Assembly (NCBI GenBank): GCA_038897115.1
Contig: JAWAXC010000007.1
Coordinates: 1 to 46,254 of the forward strand
Direction: 5' to 3'
DNA from: Sulfolobales archaeon
Lineage (GTDB): Archaea; Thermoproteota; Thermoprotei_A; Sulfolobales; AG1
DNA: 46,254 bases
Below the pieces are notes generated by a model. It ran no database searches. It saw only the letters and a program-made list of their open reading frames with translations, and had not been told where the DNA came from. Positions 7,717 through 17,076 of this stretch are shown piece by piece (position 1 is the first letter of the stretch; each line of letters starts with the position of its first letter). The position numbers and the translations under genes are program-made.

Positions 7717-8460
7717 ATGGTTACTAGGCTATCTACAGGGATACATGATTTAGATCTAATGATTGAGGGAGGGATACCCGAAGGATTCTTTATAGCAATA
7801 GTAGGAGAGCCGGGTACTGGGAAAACGGTTCTGAGCATGCACTTCATACACCAGGGCATCCTAGATGGGGATAGATGTATATATGTTACCACAGAGGAGG
7901 ATAGAGAATCAATTATGGATCAGGCTATGAGATTTGGATGGGAGTGGAAACCCTTCCTAGGGAAAAGGCTCATAGTTATAGATGCTCTGAAGACACAAGA
8001 GGATCCATGGTCTCTGCAGGAGATGGAGGTGGAGACATTGATAAACAAGATTATAGAGGCTAAGAAGGCTCTGGGCTATGGAAGAGCTAGGCTTGTAATC
8101 GATTCCATATCTGCTTTCTGGCTTGAGAAACCAGCTATGGCTAGAAAATATAGTTATATGATTAAAAAGGCTCTCAGTAGATGGGGCTTCACTACATATC
8201 TAGTCTCGCAATACGCGATCACAACAATGTTTGCCTTCGGCTGGGGTGTTGAGCATATAGCAGATGGTATTATAAGGCTTAGAAGAAGGATTTCAAAGGG
8301 GGTTTTAAAGAGATACCTCATGGTGGAGAAGATGAGGAATACAAACCATGATAAGAAGATCTATGAGATAGATATTACAGCGAGAGGCCTCACAATCTTA
8401 GGGCCTGCCGATCTTGATATAGAGGATGTATCATCACCCAGCTATATATCTGGTAGATAG
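7717..8460 (+). CDS. KaiC/RadA-like RecA-superfamily ATPase
   Basis: 247 residues, a single KaiC domain. It opens LSTGIHDLDLMIEGGIPEGFF, then Walker A GEPGTGKT at 30-37, the catalytic acidic pair TTEED at about 58-62, and Walker B RLVIDSISAF near 125-134. Such stand-alone KaiC proteins are abundant in archaea; some regulate motility (ArlH) or signalling, but most have no assigned role. This copy has the complete ATPase core and a C-terminal strand region (KIYEIDITARGLTILGP) typical of the family. It starts 47 nt after the GGPP synthase and precedes a membrane glycosyltransferase; a common operon is possible but unproved. Confidence 0.85.
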   Translation: MVTRLSTGIHDLDLMIEGGIPEGFFIAIVGEPGTGKTVLSMHFIHQGILDGDRCIYVTTEEDRESIMDQAMRFGWEWKPFLGKRLIVIDALKTQEDPWSLQEMEVETLINKIIEAKKALGYGRARLVIDSISAFWLEKPAMARKYSYMIKKALSRWGFTTYLVSQYAITTMFAFGWGVEHIADGIIRLRRRISKGVLKRYLMVEKMRNTNHDKKIYEIDITARGLTILGPADLDIEDVSSPSYISGR

Positions 8461-8506
8461 AGCCTAGAAATATACCGATTATAGATCTATAGAAGGGTAG
8501 GATAAT

Positions 8507-9679
8507 ATGAAGAAGGCATTGAACACTCTCATTATTCTAGGCTTTATTACAGTAGTAATGAGCATCTACATACATGATCCCATCTTTCTAGGCCAATATA
8601 CCGATTATATAGCAATATATATTAGAGATCCATCTAAAACTATAACCGGATATCCATATCTGGATTACCCCTTTGAATACACACCTCTAATAGCTCTTCA
8701 ATGGATGGTTGCATCAAAAATAGCTCTCTATATGCTCTCCCATGGATTCGATCCACTCTCATCTATCACAAGGGCATTCTATATAACCAATACTATCTTC
8801 TACGCACTATATATACTCGCTATATATTTCATAGCACAAGAGGCTAATGCGTCCAGGGTATCAAAAGCTTTAGCTATAATCTCTCCATCTATGGTCTACT
8901 ATCTCTTCTATAACTGGGATATATCTGCATCAGCTTTAATGGCTATAGGTCTTTTTCTGCTATTGAGAGCTAGGTATTATATGGCATCGTTTTTTCTCGG
9001 GCTCGCCGCATCTATAAAGATATTCCCTGGAATAGCTATTCTTACATCAGCGATCATCATGTATAGAGAGGGACTAGGCCTTAGAAAAATACTTATAGCC
9101 CTGGCTATAGGTGTATCTACAGCGTTAGCACCATATATAATTCTTCTCCTAGTATATGCTCCAGCGTTTTTCTATATAATTAGCTATCACTCTAACTGGT
9201 ATTGTGAGAACTGCTTCTATGTGCTCTTTACCAGCGATATATTTGATCCACGTTTCAGAATGGTGTCTACCGCGCTTATGATCTCTATACCCCTTCTCTA
9301 TTCCTTTTATATATTTAAATATAGTTCTATCACAAAGCACCTATCTGTAATGGCCCCCCTGATCTCTACATCTCTCTCGATAAGCTTTTCATATGTATAT
9401 TCACCCCAGATGAATATCATGATCTCCCCCCTCTACATAGCTCTCAGAGATAAGAAAACCTATTTGCTCCTCCTCCAAGATATTCTTAACACCCTTATCA
9501 TGATACTATGGTTTCATGAAAGTACTATCTCAGGATCTCTGGGTATTGAGAGTAGGGGTCCCTGGCATAGAGAGAGTCCTATACAATGGATAGCGTTTAC
9601 CAGGATATTACTGCTATGGATAATAGCGATTCTTATTGCTAGAGAGTTGAAATTAGAGACGCGTTTCAAATCAATATAG
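8507..9679 (+). CDS. Polytopic membrane GT-C type glycosyltransferase (GT87/DUF2029-like)
   Basis: 390 residues with about ten hydrophobic segments. An early loop has YPYLDYPFEYTPLI, where GT-C enzymes carry their acidic motif and the YPP-like patch, and SIKIFPGIAIL at about residue 165 matches the GT87/DUF2029 motif (xxKxxPxx). These enzymes use polyprenyl-phosphate sugars on the outer face of the membrane to build glycans. ATG 8507 follows GGGTAGGATAAT. The substrate is unknown. An extracytoplasmic loop contains two cysteines in close spacing (WYCENCF), perhaps a disulfide or metal site. It lies immediately after the KaiC gene. Confidence 0.65.
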   Translation: MKKALNTLIILGFITVVMSIYIHDPIFLGQYTDYIAIYIRDPSKTITGYPYLDYPFEYTPLIALQWMVASKIALYMLSHGFDPLSSITRAFYITNTIFYALYILAIYFIAQEANASRVSKALAIISPSMVYYLFYNWDISASALMAIGLFLLLRARYYMASFFLGLAASIKIFPGIAILTSAIIMYREGLGLRKILIALAIGVSTALAPYIILLLVYAPAFFYIISYHSNWYCENCFYVLFTSDIFDPRFRMVSTALMISIPLLYSFYIFKYSSITKHLSVMAPLISTSLSISFSYVYSPQMNIMISPLYIALRDKKTYLLLLQDILNTLIMILWFHESTISGSLGIESRGPWHRESPIQWIAFTRILLLWIIAILIARELKLETRFKSI

Positions 9680-9724
9680 CTAGGATCTCATCACTATTTA
9701 AGCCGTGATAACGCTTTACTATCA

Positions 9725-10390
9725 CTAGGTATTCTTCTCCTCCCTATATGGGCTTCTAAGAATCCTAACAATTTCCTGAGCCTTCCACTCAGAGATACCC
9801 TCGACCCTGCTTAGTTCTGAGGGACTTGCGCTGAAAACAGCCAAAACGCTCCCGAATTTTCTAAGCAGCCTTCTAGCTAGCTTTGGGCCTATATATGGCA
9901 AGCTCTGAACTATATATAACTGCCACTCCTCAATACTCTCTAGCTTCGGCTTTTTATGTGCTACAGGATATCTATAAAGGCTACTCTGGCTCTTCTGGGC
10001 TAGTGTGTGTATAAAATAGGCGGCTTCCTCATCATCTGAGGAATATACAATGCTAACACCATCTTCTCCTACAAGCCTCGCCAATGATCCATACACCGAT
10101 TGCCATCTATCAGTATAGAGTCTGATCTCGGAGGGCGAGCCCTGAACTAATATAATGGCTCTCTCATAAACCTCTAAAAGCCTTCTCACCTGATCGAATA
10201 GACGACCATCAAATATGCTCCTAACAAGATCGTGGATGTTTTTCCTCTCCACAGCGATTGTATCTGCTACCACATAGTCTCCAACATCTAGCATCTTATA
10301 TACAATATAATCTCCTAATCTACTCAGTATCTGGGGTATCCCTGACATCCTTTCCCTCTCATCAACAATTATCTTTGGCATTGTCCCCAT
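9725..10390 (-). CDS. xpf: XPF/Mus81-family structure-specific DNA endonuclease (short, helicase-less)
   Basis: 221 residues: an ERCC4 nuclease domain with IIVDERER near residue 7, GDYVVADTIAVERK ending at 50 (the (V)ERK metal and catalytic motif), then a C-terminal tandem helix-hairpin-helix region (LPYIGPKLARRLLRKFGSV...SRVEGISEWKAQEIVRIL). Crenarchaeal XPF lacks the N-terminal helicase of euryarchaeal Hef and cuts 3' flaps and branched DNA, usually with PCNA. Crenarchaeal homologues often end in a PCNA-binding box; the tail here (SPYREEKNT) does not show a clear one. Start ATG at 10390; MPKIIVDERER, three codons on, is the alternative. Confidence 0.9.
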   Translation of the reverse strand: MGTMPKIIVDERERMSGIPQILSRLGDYIVYKMLDVGDYVVADTIAVERKNIHDLVRSIFDGRLFDQVRRLLEVYERAIILVQGSPSEIRLYTDRWQSVYGSLARLVGEDGVSIVYSSDDEEAAYFIHTLAQKSQSSLYRYPVAHKKPKLESIEEWQLYIVQSLPYIGPKLARRLLRKFGSVLAVFSASPSELSRVEGISEWKAQEIVRILRSPYREEKNT

Positions 10391-10707
10391 GTAATATTAT
10401 AGAATATTACTAGGCTATATTAGGCATCCTGACTTTTATAAATGGAAGAAGCTATCTATGGGAATATCTATTGATACTTCTAGCTATATTGAGGGCCTCT
10501 GACATTAATTAATAGATCGATCTAGCTGAGATATAGCTTAGGCCCAGAATTTTATATAGATCAATTTTTATATTCTTGTAATAGAATTTTCCGTCTTTAT
10601 CAATAATTAAGCAGAGATATTAATTACTGATGATATTAAGCTAACGAGAAATATTTTCACTAACCTCTGAGGGTTTTTAAATATGAAGTATTTTTATGGA
10701 GATGAAC
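10391..10707. other. Intergenic region between divergent xpf and pilus operon
   Basis: Very AT-rich, with no supported gene. It contains the xpf promoter region at the left and the pilin promoter at the right (TTTTTAAATA at 10674-10683, centred about 29 nt before ATG 10708), suggesting a nearly leaderless pilin transcript. Several TA-rich near-repeats are present, but none forms a clear operator. Confidence 0.5.
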
Positions 10708-11160
10708 ATGGGTATCGGGAAAAGGTATATAAAGGGTTTGAGCGAGCTGGTAGTGATCATGATAGCTGTTGCGATAGCGATTCCAGTGATGTTTCTCCTC
10801 CAGGCATGGTTAACAGGACAGATAGCCAAGATGCCTGAGCTGGAGTCTGTAGCAGCTACCTATAATGCTAAACTCATTAATACGAATACTATATTGGTAA
10901 GTATTACTGTTACTAACAATGGTAATGATCCTATAAGTGTTGATAGCATCTTAGCCGTGTATACCACGAGCAACGGATCTATAAAGCCGCTAAACACAAC
11001 CACAACGCTATCTGGAAATCTGCCAATAACTATAGATCCCAAGTCAAGTAAAACCATCATAATAAATATTGATGGAGCCTCGAATGTCGATAGCATAGTT
11101 GTGGCTGTAAGATCGCTAACTACAAATGCTCAGAAAATGATAAAGGCAACAGGAATTTGA
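10708..11160 (+). CDS. Type IV pilin-like protein with class III signal peptide
   Basis: 150 residues from ATG 10708 (in-frame ATGs at 10696 and 10702 add a few residues; GGAGATGA stands just before 10708). MGIGKRYIKG is the charged leader; predicted PibD/ArlK cleavage is after Gly of KG, before LSELVVIMIAVAIAIPVMFLL, the hydrophobic assembly helix with Glu near +3. The mature remainder is a beta-rich, Thr/Asn/Ser-rich domain (ITVTNNGNDPISVDSILAVYTT) typical of surface-exposed archaeal pilins and archaellins. It is the first gene of an operon with its assembly ATPase starting 11 nt downstream, so it is likely the main filament subunit. Confidence 0.85.
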   Translation: MGIGKRYIKGLSELVVIMIAVAIAIPVMFLLQAWLTGQIAKMPELESVAATYNAKLINTNTILVSITVTNNGNDPISVDSILAVYTTSNGSIKPLNTTTTLSGNLPITIDPKSSKTIIINIDGASNVDSIVVAVRSLTTNAQKMIKATGI

Positions 11161-11171
11161 TGGTGATCTAG

Positions 11172-12671
11172 TTGCTTAGATTTTACACAAAAAACCTTTT
11201 TTCTAGATCTAAAAGCATTGAATCGATTCTAAGAAGGAGACTCATAGGAAGCAAGGGATCCATTATGGCTAAGAGGGTTAGCACAACAGATGAGGAGAAT
11301 ATAAGCACTATTACCATAAATCAGGATAAAACGAATTCAGAGTTTGGAGAGATCCTATTTGAATATAGCGTGGGGCCATATAAAATCTCTGTCATGAGCC
11401 TAGATGGAGAGTATATATATCTTTCTGAGCTGGTTCCTAAGCCCTCTAAAGAGTTATTAACTATTATAGAGGGGGCGGCGCGGGAGCTAATTAGATATGT
11501 TCCTGAAGATCAGGATCTGGATGACTATTATATAGCAGAAGTACTTAAGAGGATCTATAGTATTCCGCACGACTATATAGATCTCTCTATCTACCTAGTT
11601 AAGGAGAAGCTTAGATATGGTAAAATCCAGGTTCTTCTAGACGACCCCTATGTAGAGGATATAAGTGTAAGCGGTCCAGGCCCTGTTTGGATCAGGCATA
11701 GGAGTATAGTTGAGATAAACCCTAATGTAGATATGATTAGAACAAATATAGTGCTTAGCATGGATGACGTGCTCTCTCTACAAAGATATATATCTACTAG
11801 ATGTGGTGTATATCTATCTAGATCGAATCCAATAGTGGATACACAGCTTCCAAACTCCGACGGCGGGCACAGGGTTCATATGGTTGATATCATAGTAGCC
11901 GGTGAAAGGCCAGAGATATCTATTAGGAAGAAGCTGAGGGAAAGGGTAACAATTGAATGGCTAATCGAGAGGGGATCTATCCCGAGGGCTGTAGCAGAGT
12001 ATCTAAAGCTTGTGGTTTGGAGTAGAGGCTCCATCGTAATTGCAGGGCCCCCTTCTAGTGGTAAGACCACGCTTTTAAAGGCAATACTATATAGCTTTGT
12101 ACCTCCAACCTGGAAGGTAATTATTATAGAGGATACCCCAGAGATAGAGATACTTGAGAACAGCCCCTGGATAAGATATTCCACATATGATCTCGGATCT
12201 CTTCACATAGATCAATTTCTTCTCGCAAAGGCAGCACTTAGATCATCTGCTAACAAGATCCTAGTCATAGGTGAGACTAGAGGAGCTGAAGCACAGGTTC
12301 TCTCACAGGCCCTTAATATGGGTATGGGTGCAATAACAACATTCCACGGCGGATCCTCGGAAGAGGTTATTACAAGACTTATGTCCCCACCAATAAGTCT
12401 CTCAAAACACCAGATCAGCAGTATATGGACAATAGTTGTAATGAGCTCTGAATGCCAGGAGATCCGTAAAACATCGAGATGCGTGCGTAGCGTAGATGAG
12501 ATAATACCTATAGGAGATGATATTAAGATTAAGAACCTATACTCTCTAGGGATAGGAGAGCCGAACACTGGAGAGCTTATATTGAATAGCTCTAGACTAC
12601 CCACCTATGTAAAGGAGAAGGCGGCGATAGCTGTAGCTGAGAAGGGGGGTAATGGTGGGGCTTCTAGCTGA
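11172..12671 (+). CDS. Type II/IV secretion (GspE/FlaI/TadA-type) assembly ATPase
   Basis: 499 residues. The N-terminal domain (about 60-250) leads into a RecA-like core: Walker A GPPSSGKT at 292-299, Asp box IIEDTPEIEI at 318-327, Walker B ILVIGETRGAEA at 363-374, His box GMGAITTFHGGS at 384-395. This is the hexameric cytoplasmic motor that extends type IV pili or archaella. A variable Ser/Thr-rich stretch fills the first 55 residues. Start TTG 11172 follows GGTGATCT. Its end overlaps the platform gene by 20 nt, so the pair is coupled. The absence of archaellum accessory genes argues for a pilus rather than an archaellum. Confidence 0.92.
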   Translation: MLRFYTKNLFSRSKSIESILRRRLIGSKGSIMAKRVSTTDEENISTITINQDKTNSEFGEILFEYSVGPYKISVMSLDGEYIYLSELVPKPSKELLTIIEGAARELIRYVPEDQDLDDYYIAEVLKRIYSIPHDYIDLSIYLVKEKLRYGKIQVLLDDPYVEDISVSGPGPVWIRHRSIVEINPNVDMIRTNIVLSMDDVLSLQRYISTRCGVYLSRSNPIVDTQLPNSDGGHRVHMVDIIVAGERPEISIRKKLRERVTIEWLIERGSIPRAVAEYLKLVVWSRGSIVIAGPPSSGKTTLLKAILYSFVPPTWKVIIIEDTPEIEILENSPWIRYSTYDLGSLHIDQFLLAKAALRSSANKILVIGETRGAEAQVLSQALNMGMGAITTFHGGSSEEVITRLMSPPISLSKHQISSIWTIVVMSSECQEIRKTSRCVRSVDEIIPIGDDIKIKNLYSLGIGEPNTGELILNSSRLPTYVKEKAAIAVAEKGGNGGASS

Positions 12672-14118
12672 TATAAGAAGAAGATATATAGATCTTGTTT
12701 CGCTCTCGATTTCCAGCTATAGAGACTATATATCGCTTGGGGCTGAGGCTAGATTAGCTCTAATCGGATCTTTAGCTTCTATAGTATCATCGATCTTAAT
12801 TATAATCTTTATAGAGATACACTATAAGTTTGAACTATCCTTTCTAATAGCTGTGGTTGGAACACTGTTATCTAGTTATAAGGTAATAGAGAGGATCTCA
12901 AAATCTCTTGAGAGGAGAAAGGGGCTTGTGGAAGAGCTTCCCTATCTAATGTTCATGGCATCTGTCACAGCCAAGACGGGTATGGAATTAATAGAAGCGT
13001 TAACATTTATAGCTACTAACGATAGCAAAGGGAGGGTTTTTAGATATTTCTCAGGTATATCGAAGAGACTGGTTAACATATCTAAATATATAAGCATCTA
13101 TGATGCCTTAGAAAATATATCGGGTATACCAAGAGCTGTTAAGAGGGTATTTCTTAGCTATATAGCTAGCATCGCCCAAGGTATAGGTGTCGAGGCCTTA
13201 AGATCTATGGGGGCGGAGATGATCAGGGAGTCATCGAAGCAGATCTCTAGAATAATAGATCTTTCCGCCCAGGGAGGGCTACTAGCTGTGATGATTATGA
13301 CAACAGCTCCTATGCTGATCCTAGGTATTTCCCCAATAGTTGGAGGCTATATAGCACTTTCAGCGGCTATCATGATTACTATTGCGACACCACTTATATT
13401 GATAGCTATACCTCCAACGCCATACCCATTTAGGCAGATCCCCGTATTATCGCCTAAACTATATTCAATACTTAGGGCACTATCTATTTCAACCCTTATT
13501 GGGCTCTACATAAGTCTGTATATACAGATGCTTATACAACCAGTTAATTTACCATCTAGAGAACCCATTATGAGCTTGATCTATATTTTCTCCTTATTAC
13601 TAATAGTTCTAGGCCTTATCTTCACAGCTATTTATATCTTCTATATTAGAAATATGAGATCGATTAGAGATCTCTTAGAGGCGGCTGGTAGCTATGTTAG
13701 AGTATATAGAACCCTAGCAGGTTTCGATATAGATAGATATCTTAGTGGTATAAAGCTATCGGTTCCATGGATACTAAGCTATATAGCGCTTTCAGTTAGA
13801 TTTCTAATGGAAAGGGGAGAGATAGATCCATACGTATTTAGTAGATTTTCAGATGAGATAGGGGATATTCTTTCGAAGAGTGTTAATAAGCTCTTCACAT
13901 CTTCGATCCCTCTAGCATCCTCGCTTCTGCAACCAATATTTCTCTCCCAGATTATCTTAATGATGCATGTTGGAGAGCTATATACATTCATATTATCAGC
14001 TGTATCCATACTTGCAGCATCACTTATATCCTCTAAGGTGTTCTTCGGCGAGATCTATAATACTCTTATCCCTGGGATATCGATGATCCTTCTCTCACTG
14101 CTTATGCCTTTGAGGTGA
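12652..14118 (+). CDS. TadC/FlaJ-type pilus platform membrane protein
   Basis: 488 residues with about nine hydrophobic segments in two T2SF-like halves. Cytoplasmic stretches include ERISKSLERRKGLVEELPYLMFMASVTAKTGMELIEAL, the usual T2SF pattern (pLxxFxxxLaxxxxsGxxlxxAL), and a second related stretch near 140-210 (SGIPRAVKRVFLSYI...SMGAEMIRESSKQ). The platform anchors the assembly ATPase and pulls pilins from the membrane. ATG 12652 lies inside the end of the ATPase gene after GGGGGGTA. The last four nt overlap the next gene (GTGA). Confidence 0.87.
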   Translation: MVGLLADIRRRYIDLVSLSISSYRDYISLGAEARLALIGSLASIVSSILIIIFIEIHYKFELSFLIAVVGTLLSSYKVIERISKSLERRKGLVEELPYLMFMASVTAKTGMELIEALTFIATNDSKGRVFRYFSGISKRLVNISKYISIYDALENISGIPRAVKRVFLSYIASIAQGIGVEALRSMGAEMIRESSKQISRIIDLSAQGGLLAVMIMTTAPMLILGISPIVGGYIALSAAIMITIATPLILIAIPPTPYPFRQIPVLSPKLYSILRALSISTLIGLYISLYIQMLIQPVNLPSREPIMSLIYIFSLLLIVLGLIFTAIYIFYIRNMRSIRDLLEAAGSYVRVYRTLAGFDIDRYLSGIKLSVPWILSYIALSVRFLMERGEIDPYVFSRFSDEIGDILSKSVNKLFTSSIPLASSLLQPIFLSQIILMMHVGELYTFILSAVSILAASLISSKVFFGEIYNTLIPGISMILLSLLMPLR

Positions 14119-16514
14119 CGAATATGATCCAAAGGATTGGAAAGACCTATAAAGTGGAAGAAGTGAGGAGGATAGAGGTACCGCAGCTTCTAGCCAGCTA
14201 TGGTCTTACGCTAAAGCCCTCTAGAATTAACCTGGAAGCGATATTTGTTGAGGTTCAAAGCAATATAGATATTATAGTGAGGCCCTCGATCGGGATTAAA
14301 ACTAGCTCTATAAAGCCATGGATCTTCTATGTTGAGTCAGATGTTCCCAGGCTCTGTATAGATTCAGCATGTTATAATCTAGAGAATAGGCTCAAGATCG
14401 CTCCGCTTAGCGAGAATACCTTTATAGCCTCCTCTGGGAAAAAGGGCTATCTGATCGAGGTACTGGGGGAGGGGTTGAGTGTGAGAAATATAGATGTTGG
14501 GGGGATTATAGGTTATGCACCATTCACAGATAGGATAGTGCTTCTCATATCATCGAGAGGGCTTAGGAGGAAGGTGATGGCAGTTGATCAGGGATACACC
14601 TATAGTATTGATTCTTATTGTATTGAGAGGGTGGAGGGGCATTCACTAGTAGCTTATGAGTCTGAGGGATACACAAGGATCTACTTTGGAGTAGACTATG
14701 GTGGCTACTCCTTCTACGATATCAAGGGATCTCCAAGTATATGTAGCATAGGTCATCGTGTTGCAAGCATAGGAATCAATGGGAAGGGCTCTATATACAT
14801 TGGTAGAGGCCTCTATCTAGAAACCCCTCTAAACTCAAAGGCCATTGCATGGATACCCGAGAAGAGAGAGCTTCTCCTATATGATGAGAAAAGTGGATGG
14901 CTCATAGAGAGTGACTTAAAGAGTTTTAAACCTATAGCTAGGCTGCCGGAGAAACCTATATATATTGGCTCTACTAAAGACTCCCATATAGTATCTGTAT
15001 CAGGCAATATTCTAGCTATAAAGGATTCTATTCTAGTTAGACCCGATCTACATGGGCGGATGATTAGAGCTGTTTCAGCAAGCCATAAGGGTATTGTTAT
15101 CGACACCGGTAATAATACGTTGATCGCATCTATAGATGGGAGGGTTCTAAAAGAACTGAAGAAGAGAGAGGATATAACCTGTTGGGGCTTTACGGATAAG
15201 CTTCTCTGTATATCAGGTTACTTCATAGGTATTATAGATCCTGATAAGGAGGAAGAGATCATTGTAGGTGAGCTTGAACAAGAACCTGGGATCTATGTAA
15301 AGGGATCTAAAGCGATCCTAGATATAAGTTTAGAGGGGCCAATAGATATTCTAGATAGTATTAGAGATGGAGATAGGTATATTGCTAAGATAGCATCGAA
15401 GACGCTTACAGGTGAAGTAGAGGTTAAGATGGTGCTTAAAAACCTATTGGAAGATCATGTGTTAAATGCTAAGCTACATATACCGCTACCTGAGATCGAG
15501 GTAGTAGAGGCTGAAATGATCACAACACCAAGTGGGATTTTTATGAAGTGTAATAGCCCTGGTTATGTAAAGGCTATTATCAATATGAGAGGAAAAGAGG
15601 GATTCCACGAACTCTATAAATATGTTGCAAGGGTGAAGACTGGAGAAAAGGTTATTGGTAAGAAGAGCTTCATATATATAGGAAATGCAGAGCCGATTAA
15701 ACTAGAAATATGTATAGATGCAGGAGTTGAAGAAGCGGAGCTCGAGATAGTAGGTTTTAGAGAGGTAGAGGGAGAGGCATTCTATAGATCAACTGTTAGG
15801 GGCAGATCTATAGATATGATACCAAAGCTGGAGATAATACATAGAGAAGGATTTAGCAGAATATATCTAAAGATAAACACAATCGGAGATCTCAAGGTAG
15901 ATAGAGCTACGTTGAGACTCTCCTGCCTAAACACCGTCTTTGAAAAGAGCGTTGAGGGGGAGGATGAAATAGTTATGAATATCGCTGGATGCGAAGCACC
16001 CGCCTCAATATCTATAATCGCTGAGGCTGGGGGATTTATATGGCGATTCTCAAGAAATATCACTCTTAAGGAGTTAGAGATATGCTTAAACAAATATATG
16101 AGTCAGGGCACACTAGATAGGGTGAGATGTTCTGAGGGAGGGTTCTACAAATATGTTGATGGTATATCCTATGAGGATAGATCCCCTATAAGAAGTATGG
16201 ATATATTTTATGGAAGAGGATGCACCCTTATACTAGATACTACTAAGGATGCTAGCTACATCGTTACAAGCATCGTGGGAGGGCTATATAGATATGGCTC
16301 TCTAAAGTCTGGGATAAACCGCATTGATCTCGATAGATGTTGCGTAGATATGCCTCTCCGCCTATGTATATATGATGGGGCTTCATATAGAGAATACCTG
16401 ATCAATCCCCCACCTGTGGAGAAGCTGGTTAAACATGCATATGTAACATCATATAAGCTCTATAATATTCTGGAGAGGATAGTCAATGAATATCAAGAAG
16501 ATCTTGGGGATTAG
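14115..16514 (+). CDS. Large unknown protein of the pilus operon (799 aa, beta-rich)
   Basis: I do not recognise a family. No signal peptide or membrane helix is visible, so it is probably cytoplasmic unless exported by an unknown route. Residues about 60-400 consist of repeated short strand-turn units of roughly 40-45 residues (LLLYDEKSGWLIESDLKSF, SILVRPDLHG, TLIASIDGRVLKEL), suggesting a beta-propeller; the rest looks like successive beta-sandwich domains, with a final amphipathic helix (YKLYNILERIVNEYQEDLGD). It is unusually rich in cysteine for a thermophile's cytoplasmic protein (for example LCIDSACY, RCCVDMPLRLC). GTG 14115 overlaps the platform gene by 4 nt and its end overlaps the VirB4 N-domain gene by 29 nt, so it is an integral operon member. 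Confidence 0.8.
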   Translation: MTNMIQRIGKTYKVEEVRRIEVPQLLASYGLTLKPSRINLEAIFVEVQSNIDIIVRPSIGIKTSSIKPWIFYVESDVPRLCIDSACYNLENRLKIAPLSENTFIASSGKKGYLIEVLGEGLSVRNIDVGGIIGYAPFTDRIVLLISSRGLRRKVMAVDQGYTYSIDSYCIERVEGHSLVAYESEGYTRIYFGVDYGGYSFYDIKGSPSICSIGHRVASIGINGKGSIYIGRGLYLETPLNSKAIAWIPEKRELLLYDEKSGWLIESDLKSFKPIARLPEKPIYIGSTKDSHIVSVSGNILAIKDSILVRPDLHGRMIRAVSASHKGIVIDTGNNTLIASIDGRVLKELKKREDITCWGFTDKLLCISGYFIGIIDPDKEEEIIVGELEQEPGIYVKGSKAILDISLEGPIDILDSIRDGDRYIAKIASKTLTGEVEVKMVLKNLLEDHVLNAKLHIPLPEIEVVEAEMITTPSGIFMKCNSPGYVKAIINMRGKEGFHELYKYVARVKTGEKVIGKKSFIYIGNAEPIKLEICIDAGVEEAELEIVGFREVEGEAFYRSTVRGRSIDMIPKLEIIHREGFSRIYLKINTIGDLKVDRATLRLSCLNTVFEKSVEGEDEIVMNIAGCEAPASISIIAEAGGFIWRFSRNITLKELEICLNKYMSQGTLDRVRCSEGGFYKYVDGISYEDRSPIRSMDIFYGRGCTLILDTTKDASYIVTSIVGGLYRYGSLKSGINRIDLDRCCVDMPLRLCIYDGASYREYLINPPPVEKLVKHAYVTSYKLYNILERIVNEYQEDLGD

Positions 16515-17076
16515 GGATGATATTGCAAAGATCCTATATGGATCGTCAGATCTAAGGCTAGTTAAGGGGAGAATCGTTAGCTGTTGGAATAAGGGGTGTG
16601 TGGCAAAGGGCTTTCTAATTGTAAGAGATTTTATCGATATGCCAGAGGATCTCAGTGAAAGAGATCTAAGGAAAATACTGAATTCATATGTAAGGACACT
16701 TGCAGAGAACGCCCCAATAGATCTAAGGGTTATAGTGCTTCCAACAAGATCAGATGAGGTTATAGCTAGGATAGAAAAGGCTATACAGGTGAAGCAGATC
16801 ATATTAGAATCTGATCCTTCAAATGAAAAGCTAAGAACCGAGATCGAGAGGCTCAAAAGGATAAAGAAGAGGATATTAGATGGGGAGATGCCCTTCTCGA
16901 TCAACATGATCTTCGGTGTAACAGCTTTAGGAACCACAGAGGAGGAGGCAATTGAGAAGCTATCTCGCAAAATGGAGATCCTGAAGGAGGAGCTCAGAGG
17001 GTTGGGTATATATGTAGAGGATCTCAGAGGCCTAGGGGCTATAGCATTTATTAATGAGTTTTTTCGCAGAGCCTAG
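16486..17076 (+). CDS. VirB4 N-terminal-domain-like protein (split VirB4, first part)
   Basis: 196 residues. The middle and end (IDLRVIVLPTRSDEVIARIEKAI..., LRTEIERLKRIKKRILDGEMPFSINMIFGVTALGTTEEEAIEKLSRKMEILKEELRGLGI) follow the helix-then-strand layout of the CagE/TrbE/VirB4 N-terminal domain seen in front of conjugation ATPases: one coiled segment, a 'dGe.pf..n.i.gv.a.g.teeea...l..k...l...l...Gi' strand-helix unit. The gene ends 23 nt inside the next one, which encodes the ATPase half in the +1 frame. ATG 16486 follows GAGAGGATAG. Two readings are possible: separate subunits, or one VirB4 protein made by +1 frameshifting at a T-run. Confidence 0.65.
   Translation: MNIKKILGIRDDIAKILYGSSDLRLVKGRIVSCWNKGCVAKGFLIVRDFIDMPEDLSERDLRKILNSYVRTLAENAPIDLRVIVLPTRSDEVIARIEKAIQVKQIILESDPSNEKLRTEIERLKRIKKRILDGEMPFSINMIFGVTALGTTEEEAIEKLSRKMEILKEELRGLGIYVEDLRGLGAIAFINEFFRRA

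Noticed and set aside
10629-10676. Possible C/D-box RNA (TGATGA ... CTGA)
   Set aside because: No C' or D' boxes and no terminal stem; the region is better explained as the pilin promoter.
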